From contig NZ_JOAN01000022.1 in the NCBI RefSeq assembly GCF_000718555.1, positions 79,974 through 143,973 of the forward strand: a stretch of 64,000 nucleotides of DNA, given 5' to 3'. The position numbers and the translations under genes were made by a program. Origin of the DNA: Micromonospora chokoriensis. GTDB taxonomy: Bacteria; Actinomycetota; Actinomycetes; Mycobacteriales; Micromonosporaceae. The notes beneath the pieces were generated by a model, which saw only the letters and a list, made by a program, of their open reading frames with translations, did not search any database and was not told the DNA's origin. Every line of letters begins with the position of its first letter. The first letter of the stretch is position 1. This document shows positions 35,727 to 44,766 of the stretch, one piece after another.

Positions 35727-38068
35727 GACGCCTCCGTAGCGGCGCTGAGGTCATAGAGGGTGACCCCGTCGACGGTCTGCGCCGTGAACGTCTCCGCGAC
35801 CCAGGCGGCGATCTCCTGGGAGGCCGAGCTGCCGCCATTGGCCCGGAAGCCACCACCACCGATGAAGTAGTGGATCTTCCCGTCGGCCACGTACCGCTGG
35901 AACTGCGCGAGGGTCGGCGACGGGTCACTGCCGTTGAACCCGCCGATCGGCATCACCGGCTCGCCCGTGGCGAGCTGGTAGCCGGAGGCGTTGTTCGAGC
36001 CGACGGTCGCCGCCACCCAGGTGTAGTCGTCGGCGTCGCGCTCCAGCAGCTCGCGCAGCGCGGCGCTGGGCTCGCGGGCGTCGAGCAGCCCGCCCATCCC
36101 CCCACCGGCCGAGCGTCCCTGGCCGCCGGTGGCACCAGGCCCGCCGTTGCGACCACCGCCGGGGAAGCCCGGCATCTGGCCGCCGTTCTGGCCGCCACCG
36201 TTCTGGCCCCCGCCCGGGAACTGGCCCCCACCGGGGAAGCCGCCGGGGAACTGGCCGCCACCGTTCTGGCCGCCGCCCGGGAACTGGCCGCCGCCGGGGA
36301 ATTGACCCCCGCCCGGGAAGCCACCGGGGAACTGGCCGCCGGCTGGCAACTCCATGCCGCCGGGGGGTCGCCCACCGGGGAAACCGCCCCGGCCGAACCC
36401 GCCCGCCACGAACGGGCCGGCGCTCGGGATCGACCCGGTGTGCGGGGTCGCGGCGGTCTGCACCGCGTACGCCACAGGGCCCGCGAGGGCCGCCGCCGCG
36501 CCGAGGCCCAGCACCACCGGCACCAACCGGCGGGGCAGTCGGGTGACAAGCAGGAGCAGCACCGCGCCGAGCAGGCCGGCGACGAGCACCGTGGTCCGCA
36601 GCCACGGGTACCAGTCGGGGCTGCGCCCGAGCAGCACCCAGGCCCACCAGACGGTGACCGCGAGCGTGCCGGCGAGCGTCGCCGTGGCAGCGAGCGGACG
36701 CAGGCGCTGCCAGCGTGTGCCGGCAGTAGCCCCGTCGGCGGACGCGGGCAGCGGCTCGCCCTCGACAGCCGTCGTGGGGGCTGCGGTCGCGGTGGCTGCG
36801 GTCGTCGGTCCAGGCTGGACGCCGGCCGCAGCGGGTAGCGGTCGACGCTGCTGCCAGAGCAGCGTCACGCCGATGCCGACCAGCGCGCCGATCGCCGGTG
36901 CGAGCGCCACCGTGTAGTAGGCGTGGAAGATCCCGGACATGAAGCTGAAGATCAGTCCGGTGACCAGCAGCCAGCCGCCCCAGAGCACCAGCCCGGCCCG
37001 GGTGCGGTCGGTGCGGGTCGCCCGACCGGCCAGCAGCAGGCCGACCACCAGCAGGATCAGCGCGGCCGGCAGCAGCCAGGAGACCTGACCACCGATCTCG
37101 CCGCCGAACATCCGCAGCACGCCGGTCTGCCCGGAGAACGGGCCCCCAGCGCCACCACCCGGGCGCGGACCACCGCCGCCGACGCTGCCCACCTCCTCGC
37201 CGGTGATCCGACCGAGGCCGTTGTAGCCGAGGGTGAGTTCCAGGATGCTGTTGCCCTGCGAGCCGCCGATGTACGGGCGGGCGCTGGCCGGGACCAGCTC
37301 GACGAGCGCCACCCACCAGCCGGCGGAGACCAGCACCGCCAGCCCGGCCAGCAGCAGTTGCCGCACCCGCCGCCACAGCCCGGTCGGCGCGGCCAGCAGG
37401 TAGACACCAGCGAAGACCGGCACCACCAGGAACGCCTGCAACATCTTGGTGAGGAAGCCGAAGCCGACCAGCACACCAACCAGCACGATCCACCGGGTGC
37501 TGGCCGTCTCCAGTGCGCGCACGGTGGCGTACGCCCCGGCGACCAGCAGCAGCACCAGCAGCGCATCCGGGTTGTTGAACCGGAACATCAGCGTCGCCAC
37601 CGGGGTGACCGCGAGGACCGCTCCGGCGATCAGACCGGCGGCCGGCCCGTACCAGCGCCGCACGGTCGCGTAGAGCACGCCGACCGAGGCGACCCCGCAG
37701 AGCGCCTGCGGCACGAGCATCGCCCAGCTGTTCATCCCGAAGACGCGGACGGACAGGGCCATCAGCCACAGCGACGCGGGCGTCTTGTCGACGGTGATGG
37801 AGTTGGCGGCGTCCGACGAGCCGTAGAGGAACGCCTTCCAGCTCACCGAGCCGGCCTGCACGGCCGCCGCGTAGAACGAGTTGGCCCAGCCGGATGCGCC
37901 CAGGCCCCACAGGTAGAGCACGCCGGTGGCGAGCAGCAGGATCACCAGCGCGGGCCGAGCCCAGGCCGACGAGCTGCGCGTCGGCGGCGAGTGCTGGTCA
38001 GGGCGCGTGACTGGCGGCGGCGGCTCCGCAGCGGCGGGCTGGTCCGACAGGGTCTCTGTTGTTTCCAT
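35723..38068 (-). CDS. GT39 (ArnT/PMT-type) membrane glycosyltransferase with Gly/Gln-rich loop
   Basis: 781 residues. Many transmembrane helices are present, with the first extracellular loop motif SITVDKTPASLWLMALSVRV of GT39/83 enzymes, whose acidic residues take part in catalysis. A long low-complexity segment (about 555-645) is built of GGQFPGG, GGQNGG and GGFPGG units. A C-terminal soluble domain follows (ERDADDYTWVAATVGSNNAS). It uses a lipid-linked sugar, plausibly made by the overlapping GT2-GtrA gene, to glycosylate a protein or lipid outside the membrane. The repeat loop likely lies on the outer face. Confidence 0.85.
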   Translation of the reverse strand: METTETLSDQPAAAEPPPPVTRPDQHSPPTRSSSAWARPALVILLLATGVLYLWGLGASGWANSFYAAAVQAGSVSWKAFLYGSSDAANSITVDKTPASLWLMALSVRVFGMNSWAMLVPQALCGVASVGVLYATVRRWYGPAAGLIAGAVLAVTPVATLMFRFNNPDALLVLLLVAGAYATVRALETASTRWIVLVGVLVGFGFLTKMLQAFLVVPVFAGVYLLAAPTGLWRRVRQLLLAGLAVLVSAGWWVALVELVPASARPYIGGSQGNSILELTLGYNGLGRITGEEVGSVGGGGPRPGGGAGGPFSGQTGVLRMFGGEIGGQVSWLLPAALILLVVGLLLAGRATRTDRTRAGLVLWGGWLLVTGLIFSFMSGIFHAYYTVALAPAIGALVGIGVTLLWQQRRPLPAAAGVQPGPTTAATATAAPTTAVEGEPLPASADGATAGTRWQRLRPLAATATLAGTLAVTVWWAWVLLGRSPDWYPWLRTTVLVAGLLGAVLLLLVTRLPRRLVPVVLGLGAAAALAGPVAYAVQTAATPHTGSIPSAGPFVAGGFGRGGFPGGRPPGGMELPAGGQFPGGFPGGGQFPGGGQFPGGGQNGGGQFPGGFPGGGQFPGGGQNGGGQNGGQMPGFPGGGRNGGPGATGGQGRSAGGGMGGLLDAREPSAALRELLERDADDYTWVAATVGSNNASGYQLATGEPVMPIGGFNGSDPSPTLAQFQRYVADGKIHYFIGGGGFRANGGSSASQEIAAWVAETFTAQTVDGVTLYDLSAATEAS

Positions 38069-38112
38069 GCCGCCAGCCTTGAGGGCTCGCCTGGCGCGAC
38101 GCCGTGCGCGAA

Positions 38113-39618
38113 CTATGCGTCAGCTGTGGGATTCGGCAACCGGACGGTGAACAGTGTCCGACCCGGACGGCTGTCCACCCCGACGGTGCCGTGGTGGGCC
38201 TCCACCACGGCCGCGACGATCGCCAGGCCGAGGCCGGTGCTGCCGTGCGCACGGGACCGGGAGCTGTCGCCCCTGGCGAACCGCTCGAACATCTCCGGTT
38301 GCAGTTGCGCCGGCACCCCGGGCCCGTCGTCGGCGACGGTGAGCGCGGCGCTGGCGCCGTCGACGGCCAGCGTGGTGGTGACCGTGCTGCCCGGCGGGGT
38401 GTGCACCCGGGCGTTGGTGAGCAGGTTCGCCACCACCTGGTGCAGCCGGGCGGCGTCGCCGGGCACCCGGATCGCCACCTCGGGCAGTTCGAGCTGCCAG
38501 CGGTGGTCGGGGCCAGCGACGTGCGCGTCGCTGACCGCGTCCACCACCAGGGCGGTCAGGTCGACCGGCTCGACCGCGAGCGGCCGGCCGCTGTCGAGGC
38601 GGGCCAGCAGCAGCAGGTCGTCGACGAGGCTTGTCATCCGGGTGCTCTCCGACTCCACCCGGCGCAGCGCGTGCGCCACGTCGGCGGGGACCTCGTCGCG
38701 GCCCCGCCGGGCCACCTCGGCGTAGCCGCGGATCGCCGCGAGGGGCGTGCGCAACTCGTGGCTGGCGTCGGCGACGAACTGGCGTACCCGCATCTCGCTG
38801 GCCTGCCGGGCGGAGAGCGCGTCGGCGACGTGGCCCAGCATCCGGTTCAGCGCCGCGCCGACCTGACCGACCTCGGTGCGTGGGTCGGTGTCGGCGGCCG
38901 GAACCCGGACGGCGAGCGCGACCTCGCCGCGGTCCAGGGGCAACTCGGTGACGCGGGTGGCGGTGGCGGCCACCCGGTTGAGTGGTCGCAGGGTGGCCCG
39001 CACGATCAGCGCGCCGGCGGCGCCGGCGAGAAGCAGCCCGACGGCGGCCACCCCGACCTGCGCCGCGATCATCCGCCAGACGATCTCCTGGACGCCGGCC
39101 AGGGGGATCGCGACGACGCGTACCCGGCCGTCCCAGTACTGCCGGGCCACGGCCCGGTAGTCGCCGCGAGCGCCGAGATCGACGGTGCGCGGCGCGGCCT
39201 CGACCGGCAGGGCCGCCAGTGCGGCGACCTCCCCGACCGGGACGGACTGCTCGTCGGGGAACGGGTTGGCGCTGGACGCGCTGTTGGTCAAGGTCCGGGC
39301 GCTTGTCACCCGGCCGTCGGTGATCTCGGCGACCACCGCGCCGGACGGCAAACCGGGCGGGATGCCCGGTCCGTTGCCGGGGAACGCCGGCCGGCCCGGA
39401 CGGTCCCCCCGCATGGCCGTCGCGGGGTCCAGTTGCGCGTCGAGCCGGTCGACCAGGAAGTGCCGCAGCGCCACCGTGGTGAGGCCGCCGATGGCGACGC
39501 TGACCAACGCCAGCAACGCGAGCAGGGCAAACACCAATCGGGTACGCAGCGAGCGCCCGGCCAGCCACCCACGGGCGGCGCGCAGCGGGCGGCGGCTACT
39601 CGGCGGGCTTGAGGACAT
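38113..39618 (-). CDS. two-component sensor histidine kinase
   Basis: 501 residues. A transmembrane segment (about 27-48), an extracytoplasmic sensor region, a second transmembrane helix (about 185-208), HAMP, the H-box FVADASHELRTPLAAIRGYA and ATPase boxes NLLTNARVHTPPG, DDGPGVP, STGLGLAIVAAVVEAHHG. It overlaps the response-regulator gene by 23 bases, so they form a pair. The architecture is like TcrY/MprB-type kinases. The stimulus is unknown. Confidence 0.93.
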   Translation of the reverse strand: MSSSPPSSRRPLRAARGWLAGRSLRTRLVFALLALLALVSVAIGGLTTVALRHFLVDRLDAQLDPATAMRGDRPGRPAFPGNGPGIPPGLPSGAVVAEITDGRVTSARTLTNSASSANPFPDEQSVPVGEVAALAALPVEAAPRTVDLGARGDYRAVARQYWDGRVRVVAIPLAGVQEIVWRMIAAQVGVAAVGLLLAGAAGALIVRATLRPLNRVAATATRVTELPLDRGEVALAVRVPAADTDPRTEVGQVGAALNRMLGHVADALSARQASEMRVRQFVADASHELRTPLAAIRGYAEVARRGRDEVPADVAHALRRVESESTRMTSLVDDLLLLARLDSGRPLAVEPVDLTALVVDAVSDAHVAGPDHRWQLELPEVAIRVPGDAARLHQVVANLLTNARVHTPPGSTVTTTLAVDGASAALTVADDGPGVPAQLQPEMFERFARGDSSRSRAHGSTGLGLAIVAAVVEAHHGTVGVDSRPGRTLFTVRLPNPTADA

Positions 39619-40336
39619 AGCCCGCGCCGCGCAGCGTGTGGATCATCGGCGCCCGGCCGGCGTCGATCTTCTTGCGCAGGTACGAGATGTACAGCTCCAC
39701 CACGTTGGCCTGGCCGCCGAAGTCGTAGTTCCACACCCGGTCGAGGATCTGCGCCTTGCTGAGCACCCGGCGCGGGTTACGCATCAGGTAGCGCAGCAAC
39801 TCGAACTCGGTCGCGGTGAGGGTGACGAGCTGGCCGTCCCGACGGACCTCGTGACTGTCCTCGTCGAGGCTGAGGTCACCGACGGTGAGCACCGCCTCCT
39901 CCCGGGCGGCGACCGCGAAACCGGAGCGGCGCAGCAGCGCGCGCAGCCGGGCGATCACCTCCTCCAGGCTGAACGGTTTGGTGACGTAGTCGTCGCCGCC
40001 GACGGTCAACCCGGCGATGCGTTCCTCGACCGCGTCCCGGGCGGTCAGGAAGAGCACCGGCACGGTGGGGGCGTGCTCGCGCAGCCGGCGCAGCACCTGG
40101 AACCCGTCCAGGTCGGGCAGCATCACGTCGAGCACCACGGCGTCCGGCTCGAACTGCCGGGCGGCGCTCAACGCCGCCATGCCGTTGCCGGCGCTGCGGA
40201 CCTGCCAGCCCTCGTAGCGCAGGGCCATCGACAGCAGGTCGGTGAGGGTGGGTTCGTCGTCGACCACCAGCACCCGGACGGGTTCACCGTCGGGGCGACG
40301 CAGCTCGATCCGGCTCGGCGCGGCCTGCCCGTTCAT
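39596..40336 (-). CDS. OmpR/PhoB-type response regulator
   Basis: 246 residues. I choose the ATG at 40336, with GGGGGG seven bases before it; upstream ATGs at 40342 and 40351 are alternatives. The receiver carries DDEP, the phosphorylated D in VVLDVMLPDLDGFQ, T in FLTARD and K in YVTKPF. A winged-helix output follows (LTATEFELLRYLMRNPRRVL, VVELYISYLRKKID, TLRGAGYVLKP). It is the first gene of the kinase pair and a likely transcription factor for envelope genes nearby. Confidence 0.95.
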   Translation of the reverse strand: MNGQAAPSRIELRRPDGEPVRVLVVDDEPTLTDLLSMALRYEGWQVRSAGNGMAALSAARQFEPDAVVLDVMLPDLDGFQVLRRLREHAPTVPVLFLTARDAVEERIAGLTVGGDDYVTKPFSLEEVIARLRALLRRSGFAVAAREEAVLTVGDLSLDEDSHEVRRDGQLVTLTATEFELLRYLMRNPRRVLSKAQILDRVWNYDFGGQANVVELYISYLRKKIDAGRAPMIHTLRGAGYVLKPAE

Positions 40337-40455
40337 GACCATGCCCCCCATCGTGGCCGCGACGCCTGTACCGGACCCCTGCGGAAGCTGTGTGCCAGCT
40401 GTGCGGCCGGGTCGACGTGCTGCCGGCGGCGCCACCGGTCAGCCCCGCCTCGTGG

Positions 40456-40686
40456 TCACTCGGATACCCCGTACGCGTCGGTGCGCACGAACCGCATGCT
40501 CCACCCGCCCGCCTCGTCGGGCCGGTCGCGTTCGTAGAGGTGGTCCGGGCCGGGCTGCACCGGGCCCGTGCCGTCCGGGTGCCGCATGACCCACCGCTGC
40601 GGTGGTGCGCCGTCCGACCCGGCCGGCAGCAGCCGGACCAGGCCGTCCGCGGGCCCGCCGACGAAACGTACGGTGACCTCGCTCAT
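40456..40686 (-). CDS. small hypothetical protein
   Basis: 76 residues from the ATG at 40686 with GAGGGG upstream. The sequence MSEVTVRFVGGPADGLVRLL ... GPDHLYERDRPDEAGGWSMR is beta-rich and resembles small actinobacterial proteins of unknown function. It is separated from the response-regulator gene by 119 bases and diverges from the kinase gene. Confidence 0.65.
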   Translation of the reverse strand: MSEVTVRFVGGPADGLVRLLPAGSDGAPPQRWVMRHPDGTGPVQPGPDHLYERDRPDEAGGWSMRFVRTDAYGVSE

Positions 40687-40877
40687 CGCGGCGTCCCCTC
40701 GGGTGACCGTGCCGGCACAATCGGTGACACCGGCTCTGGCTCGCAAGCTACCGCACCCGCCGCCCTGACGCAGCGGGGTGCGCCGCTCTCGCTCCGACGG
40801 CGGTTTGCCCAGTTCGAGGCTCGGGTACCGCAGCCTGAGCAACCTGCTGTGGGGTGGGCGAGGGCGAGGAGTGGTCG

Positions 40878-41825
40878 ATGCGCACGCTGGACGGGCGGTA
40901 CCGGCTCGAACAGCGTATCGGCGTAGGCGGGATGTCCGAGGTGTGGCGGGCGTACGACCAGGTGCTGGCCCGGTCGGTCGCGGTGAAGCTCATCGCGCCC
41001 GGTCGCGACGACCGGGACGGCCCGGTGGACCGGATCCGCGCGGAGGCCCGCTCGGCGGCCCGCCTGGTGCACCCGAACGTGGCGAGCGTGCACGACTTCG
41101 GCACCTCCTCGACGTGGCCCGGCCGACCGGTGCCCTACATCGTCATGGAGCTGGCCGAGGGTGAGACGCTCGCCGCGCACCTACGCGCTGGCCCGCTGGA
41201 CTGGCGGATCGCGGTGCGGGTCTGCGCGGAGGTCGCCGCCGCGCTGGCCGCCGCACACGCCGAGGGCATCGTGCACCGCGACGTCAAGCCCGCAAACGTC
41301 ATGCTCACCCCGGCGGGGGTGAAGGTGCTCGACTTCGGCATCGCCATCGCCGCCGGCACACTCGACCCGCTGCCGACCGGAATGGTGCTCGGCACCCCGG
41401 CATACCTGGCACCCGAGCAGTTGGACGAGGCGCCAGCCACCCCGGCCGCCGACATGTACGCCCTCGGCGTGCTGCTCTACTACAGCCTCACCGCCCGCCT
41501 GCCCTACCGCGCGGCCACCGCCAGCGAGTTGCTCGACGTACGCCGCTGTCAGCCACCGGAGCCGCTGCCCGACATCGACGGGCTCCCGCCGGAGGTCGCC
41601 GAGCTGTGCCACTCCTGCCTCGCCGACGACCCCGGGCAGCGCCCGACCAGCCTGGTCGCCGCGCTGCTGCTGGCCGAGGCCGTGGACGCCCGGGTGTACG
41701 TGCCGATGACGCTCCCCGCGGCCCGTCCGCCGGCACCGACGTCACCGTGGACCGAACGGGCCGCCGCCGAGGCCACCGAGGCCGTAGCGGTGGTGGACGA
41801 GCCGCACCTGCCCGCCGGACGCTGA
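40878..41825 (+). CDS. Ser/Thr protein kinase, soluble
   Basis: 315 residues. The start at 40878 has GAGGAG at 6 bases spacing. Kinase motifs are complete: glycine loop RIGVGGMSEVW, VAVKLI lysine, HRDVKPANVM catalytic loop, DFGIA, and APEQL. After about 265 residues there is only a short proline/alanine-rich tail. No transmembrane helix or PASTA repeats are present, unlike PknB. Its target is not indicated by the context. Confidence 0.93.
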   Translation: MRTLDGRYRLEQRIGVGGMSEVWRAYDQVLARSVAVKLIAPGRDDRDGPVDRIRAEARSAARLVHPNVASVHDFGTSSTWPGRPVPYIVMELAEGETLAAHLRAGPLDWRIAVRVCAEVAAALAAAHAEGIVHRDVKPANVMLTPAGVKVLDFGIAIAAGTLDPLPTGMVLGTPAYLAPEQLDEAPATPAADMYALGVLLYYSLTARLPYRAATASELLDVRRCQPPEPLPDIDGLPPEVAELCHSCLADDPGQRPTSLVAALLLAEAVDARVYVPMTLPAARPPAPTSPWTERAAAEATEAVAVVDEPHLPAGR

Positions 41826-41913
41826 CCGCGCAGCCCTCGGCGTTTCGCCGGGCCGCAGCGTTTCGCCGGGCCACAGCGGGGTAGCCGACCTGGTGAGCGA
41901 CGGGAGAAACGCG

Positions 41914-42339
41914 ATGCCGGATCAGAGTTCCTGGCTGCGTGAGGCCACAGCGACCGCCGAGGGCGGTCACGTACGCACCGACGATGGCGGGCTCTCCACC
42001 GCGCTGGCCTCACCGCTGGCGCCGCACTGCACCGGGCTGACCCCGGAACAGTTGCTGGCCGCAGCCTTCGCCTCCTGCCTGCATCACGCGGCGGTGGAGG
42101 TGGCCGGGGAGATCACCGACGAGGCGCACACGGTCCAGGTCCGGGCGGAGGCGAAGCTCGGACGCGACAACGACGGCCGATACCGGGCCGACGTGCACGC
42201 GGAGATCTCATCAGCCGGCCTGAGCCGAGATCAACTGGCCGACCTGGTCGAGTACGCCGACCGGCTCTGGCCCTTCTCCAGCAGCGACACCACCCGACAC
42301 CGTCTGACCGTGACCCCAGCGGAGAACGGCCGACACTAA
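41914..42339 (+). CDS. OsmC/Ohr family protein with an altered second cysteine
   Basis: 141 residues. I choose the ATG at 41914 (GGGAG with 7-base spacer) over a GTG at 41893. The first active-site cysteine is present (AFASCLHHAAVEVAG, about C55), but the place of the second cysteine, VCPYSNA in Ohr proteins, reads RLWPFSSSDT. Ohr reduces organic hydroperoxides with both cysteines. This protein has lost the resolving one, so its chemistry should differ. Confidence 0.82.
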   Translation: MPDQSSWLREATATAEGGHVRTDDGGLSTALASPLAPHCTGLTPEQLLAAAFASCLHHAAVEVAGEITDEAHTVQVRAEAKLGRDNDGRYRADVHAEISSAGLSRDQLADLVEYADRLWPFSSSDTTRHRLTVTPAENGRH

Positions 42340-42748
42340 CGCGCAGGCCCATTCGATGGGTCCATCAGCAAGATCGTGCTCGATCCTGGTTGTAGTGGCA
42401 TCGATTCGTGGTCGAGGCCCCTACTTCCTGGATCGAGCACGATCTTGCAGGGCATGCCGGCCCCGTCGAGCCCTGCAGGGACGGGATGTGGGGACGGAGG
42501 GGGCCGTTCGTTGGATGGGGTCTCAGACGTTCGGGTGAGCCCGGAAAGTGGTCGAGGGGCCGTTCGACGGGTTGGCGGTACGACCGCATTGCGCCGGCAA
42601 GTCGGGAATAACCGTCTGGCGTGATCCACACCTTTGGTTAGCTTCGCTCTCGTTTTGCCCGCTAAAGTCGCCACGATCAGGGCAAATTGTGGCGCATGCC
42701 ACCGTTCGGGCTGGTGGCATCGAGCAGTCAGCTATTTAGCCTCGGCAG
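42340..42748. other. 409-bp intergenic region with palindrome and promoter region
   Basis: It contains the family 2 palindrome (42368-42448) and a rightward gene-free stretch before the GTG at 42749. Around 42600-42740 the sequence is AT-richer and probably carries the promoter of the secreted protein. No riboswitch consensus (for example the cyclic-di-AMP ydaO motif that precedes many cell-wall hydrolases) could be matched. Confidence 0.5.
42368..42448. repeat. interspersed palindrome, family 2 copy
   Basis: GCAAGATCGTGCTCGATCC (42368-42386) and GGATCGAGCACGATCTTGC (42430-42448) are perfect 19-bp arms. The centre holds GTAGTGGC on one side and GGCCCCTACTT on the other, extending the stem imperfectly. 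A related element is at 54204-54286. Confidence 0.9.
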
Positions 42749-43588
42749 GTGCATCCCGACGACCAGAAGCTGACCGACGCCCGCCCGACCACCCCTTCGG
42801 ACGACGCCGCATCAACCGAACGGACGATCGGCCGTCACCGCGCTCCCGAGCCGCCTCGGCGCGCCCTGCTGGGCTCGGCCCCGGTCCGGGTGGCGCTGGC
42901 CACCGGTGTCACCTGCTGTCTCAGCCTCGTCGCGGTCACCACCGCCCGAGGCAACGACGACACGTCTCGTACGGTGGAGCCGCTCGCCGAGGCGGTGGCC
43001 GAACGGGCCAGTATCGCCGACGAGCGCGCCTCTCGGTCGCTGGACCGCGACGTCGCCCCCGCACGGGTCCTGCCCAGCCCGACGGCGACGCCCACGCCCA
43101 CGCGCGCCGCCGTCCGCAAGGCGCCCAAGAAGCCGGTGAAACCCCGCCGGCCCCGGCCGGTGGCCGGCCTGGACCAGGCGCAGATGGACAACGCGAAGAT
43201 CATCGTGGACGTCGGCCTGGAGATGAAGATGCCGCGCCGGGCGCTGGTGGTGGCGCTGTCCACCGCCATGCAGGAGAGCAACCTCTACAACCTGGCCAGC
43301 GCCGTCCTGCCGGAGTCGGCGCAGTACCCGAACCAGGGCAGCGGCTCCGACCACGACTCGGTCGGGCTGTTCCAGCAACGGCCGAGCAGCGGTTGGGGCA
43401 CGGTGGCCCAGTTGATGCGTCCGTCGTACGCCGCGCGGGCCTTCTACACCGCGCTCAACGAGATCCCCGGCTGGCAGGACATGAGCGTCACCGCCGCCGC
43501 CCAGGCCGTGCAGATCTCCGCCTTCCCGGACGCGTACGCCCAGCACGAGGACCGGGCGACGACCGTGGTGGCGGCGCTCACCACCTGA
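42749..43588 (+). CDS. secreted lysozyme/transglycosylase-like protein
   Basis: 279 residues from a GTG. A cytoplasmic, positively charged N-terminus (about 1-48) precedes a hydrophobic segment VRVALATGVTCCLSLVAVTT that may act as signal peptide or anchor, then a proline/lysine-rich linker. The C-terminal domain (about 145-279) has VALSTAMQESNLYNLAS with a candidate catalytic glutamate, DSVGLFQQRPSSGWGT and ISAFPDAYAQHEDRATTVVA, as in actinobacterial secreted lytic enzymes. The last motif recurs at the right edge of the window. No clear ribosome binding site is seen. Confidence 0.72.
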   Translation: MHPDDQKLTDARPTTPSDDAASTERTIGRHRAPEPPRRALLGSAPVRVALATGVTCCLSLVAVTTARGNDDTSRTVEPLAEAVAERASIADERASRSLDRDVAPARVLPSPTATPTPTRAAVRKAPKKPVKPRRPRPVAGLDQAQMDNAKIIVDVGLEMKMPRRALVVALSTAMQESNLYNLASAVLPESAQYPNQGSGSDHDSVGLFQQRPSSGWGTVAQLMRPSYAARAFYTALNEIPGWQDMSVTAAAQAVQISAFPDAYAQHEDRATTVVAALTT

Positions 43589-43612
43589 GCCAGGCACCTG
43601 CTCCCGCGCGGC

Positions 43613-44134
43613 TCAGCGACGGCCGGGTGGGGGTTCGGCGGCCGTGTCGGGCCCGCCGACTCCGACGCGACTGCCCGGTACGCCGGCAGCCGCGGTCGGG
43701 GTGTCGGCGGGCACCTGATCGGCCGTCACCTGGTCGAGGATCTCGTCCACCCGGGCCTCGCGCCGCCGACGGGCGTCCAGCGCCGCCTCGAAGTCGCGCC
43801 GGGACTGCACGGCTTCCGCGTACGCCCGCTCCCGTACCTGTCGTGCCTCCTCGCGGGCCTCGTCCAGCTCGACCCGGGCCTGGGCCAGGAGCTCGGCGGC
43901 CTCACGCCGCACCGCGTCACCGGCGTGCCGGGTAACGGCGGCGTCGCCCAGGTCGAGCCGTTGCAGCAGGCCGCTGAGCCCGGCCGCTTCCTGGCGGATC
44001 TCGTCCCACTCCGGGGCGGCCCCGGCCGCGTCCTCAGCCCGCGCCGCGAGCCGGGACAGCCGGATCCCCAACTCGTCCAGGCAGTAGTCCACCTGCCGCT
44101 GGTCGTAACCGGTCTCAACGACGGAGAACCTCAT
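43613..44134 (-). CDS. DivIVA-like coiled-coil protein
   Basis: 173 residues. MRFSVVETGYDQRQVDYCLD is the N-terminal DivIVA-type pattern, and the middle (about 65-135) is a long charged coiled coil rich in A, E and R. The C-terminal 40 residues are disordered, glycine/proline-rich. Such proteins recognise curved membrane or organise polar growth in actinobacteria. The gene is convergent with the secreted protein 24 bp away. Confidence 0.65.
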   Translation of the reverse strand: MRFSVVETGYDQRQVDYCLDELGIRLSRLAARAEDAAGAAPEWDEIRQEAAGLSGLLQRLDLGDAAVTRHAGDAVRREAAELLAQARVELDEAREEARQVRERAYAEAVQSRRDFEAALDARRRREARVDEILDQVTADQVPADTPTAAAGVPGSRVGVGGPDTAAEPPPGRR

Positions 44135-44248
44135 ACTGTCGCCCCCCAGGCAGCTGCTGTTACTTCCCCACCTGGATCCTCGGCCGCGACCGCGGCGGCC
44201 GAGGGGGTTCGGGGAAAATGTTCAGCATGCGCGCAGGTGGCGCCGGCG

Positions 44249-44695
44249 TCAGAGGCGCTTGGGCAGCACGACCACCCGGCCGAAGAACTCGTCGATGCGG
44301 CGGACCACGTCGTTGAAGTCGTCCAGGTCGATCGGCTTGGTGACGTACGCGTTGGCCTGCAACGTGTAGCTGCCGACGATGTCGGTGTCGGCGTTGGAGG
44401 TGGTCAGCACGACGATAGGGATGGTCCGCAGATCTTCGTCCTGCTTGACCGCCCCGAGCACCTGCCGACCGTCCATCCGTGGCATGTTCAGGTCGAGCAG
44501 GATCACGTCCGGTCGACGGGCCTGCTCGTGCCGGCCCTCGGCGCGCAGAAACTCCATCGCCTCCTCGCCGTCGCTGACCACATCGATGATTTTGTCGACG
44601 TCGGAGTCCGCCAGCGCTTCCTCGATCATCAGCACGTCACCCGGGTCGTCGTCGACCACCAGGATGCGTACCGGCTGCGGGCTGTCTGCGCCCAT
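44249..44695 (-). CDS. stand-alone response regulator (CheY/Rcp1-like)
   Basis: 148 residues, receiver domain only. Acidic pair DDDPGD, phosphorylation D in VILLDLNMPRMDGRQVL, T in VVLTTSNADTD and K in YVTKPIDLDDF are present. A GTG three bases before the ATG at 44695 is an alternative. The N-terminal spacing and the extended region SYTLQANAYVTKPIDL are like the Rcp1 family used with phytochrome kinases and with SpoIIE-type signalling. Confidence 0.9.
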   Translation of the reverse strand: MGADSPQPVRILVVDDDPGDVLMIEEALADSDVDKIIDVVSDGEEAMEFLRAEGRHEQARRPDVILLDLNMPRMDGRQVLGAVKQDEDLRTIPIVVLTTSNADTDIVGSYTLQANAYVTKPIDLDDFNDVVRRIDEFFGRVVVLPKRL

Positions 44696-44766
44696 CACTA
44701 CCTGCCTCGGGGTCGGCCGGGACGGGACCCCTGACGGTCACCGCGCTGGCGGGGAAATCTAGCCCA

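Noticed and set aside
41840..41885. two tandem copies of a GCGTTTCGCCGGGCC segment after the kinase gene
   Set aside because: Too short and without clear secondary structure; probably chance or local slippage.
42600..42748. cyclic-di-AMP (ydaO) riboswitch upstream of the secreted lytic protein
   Set aside because: Gene type fits, but the conserved motifs of that riboswitch could not be found.
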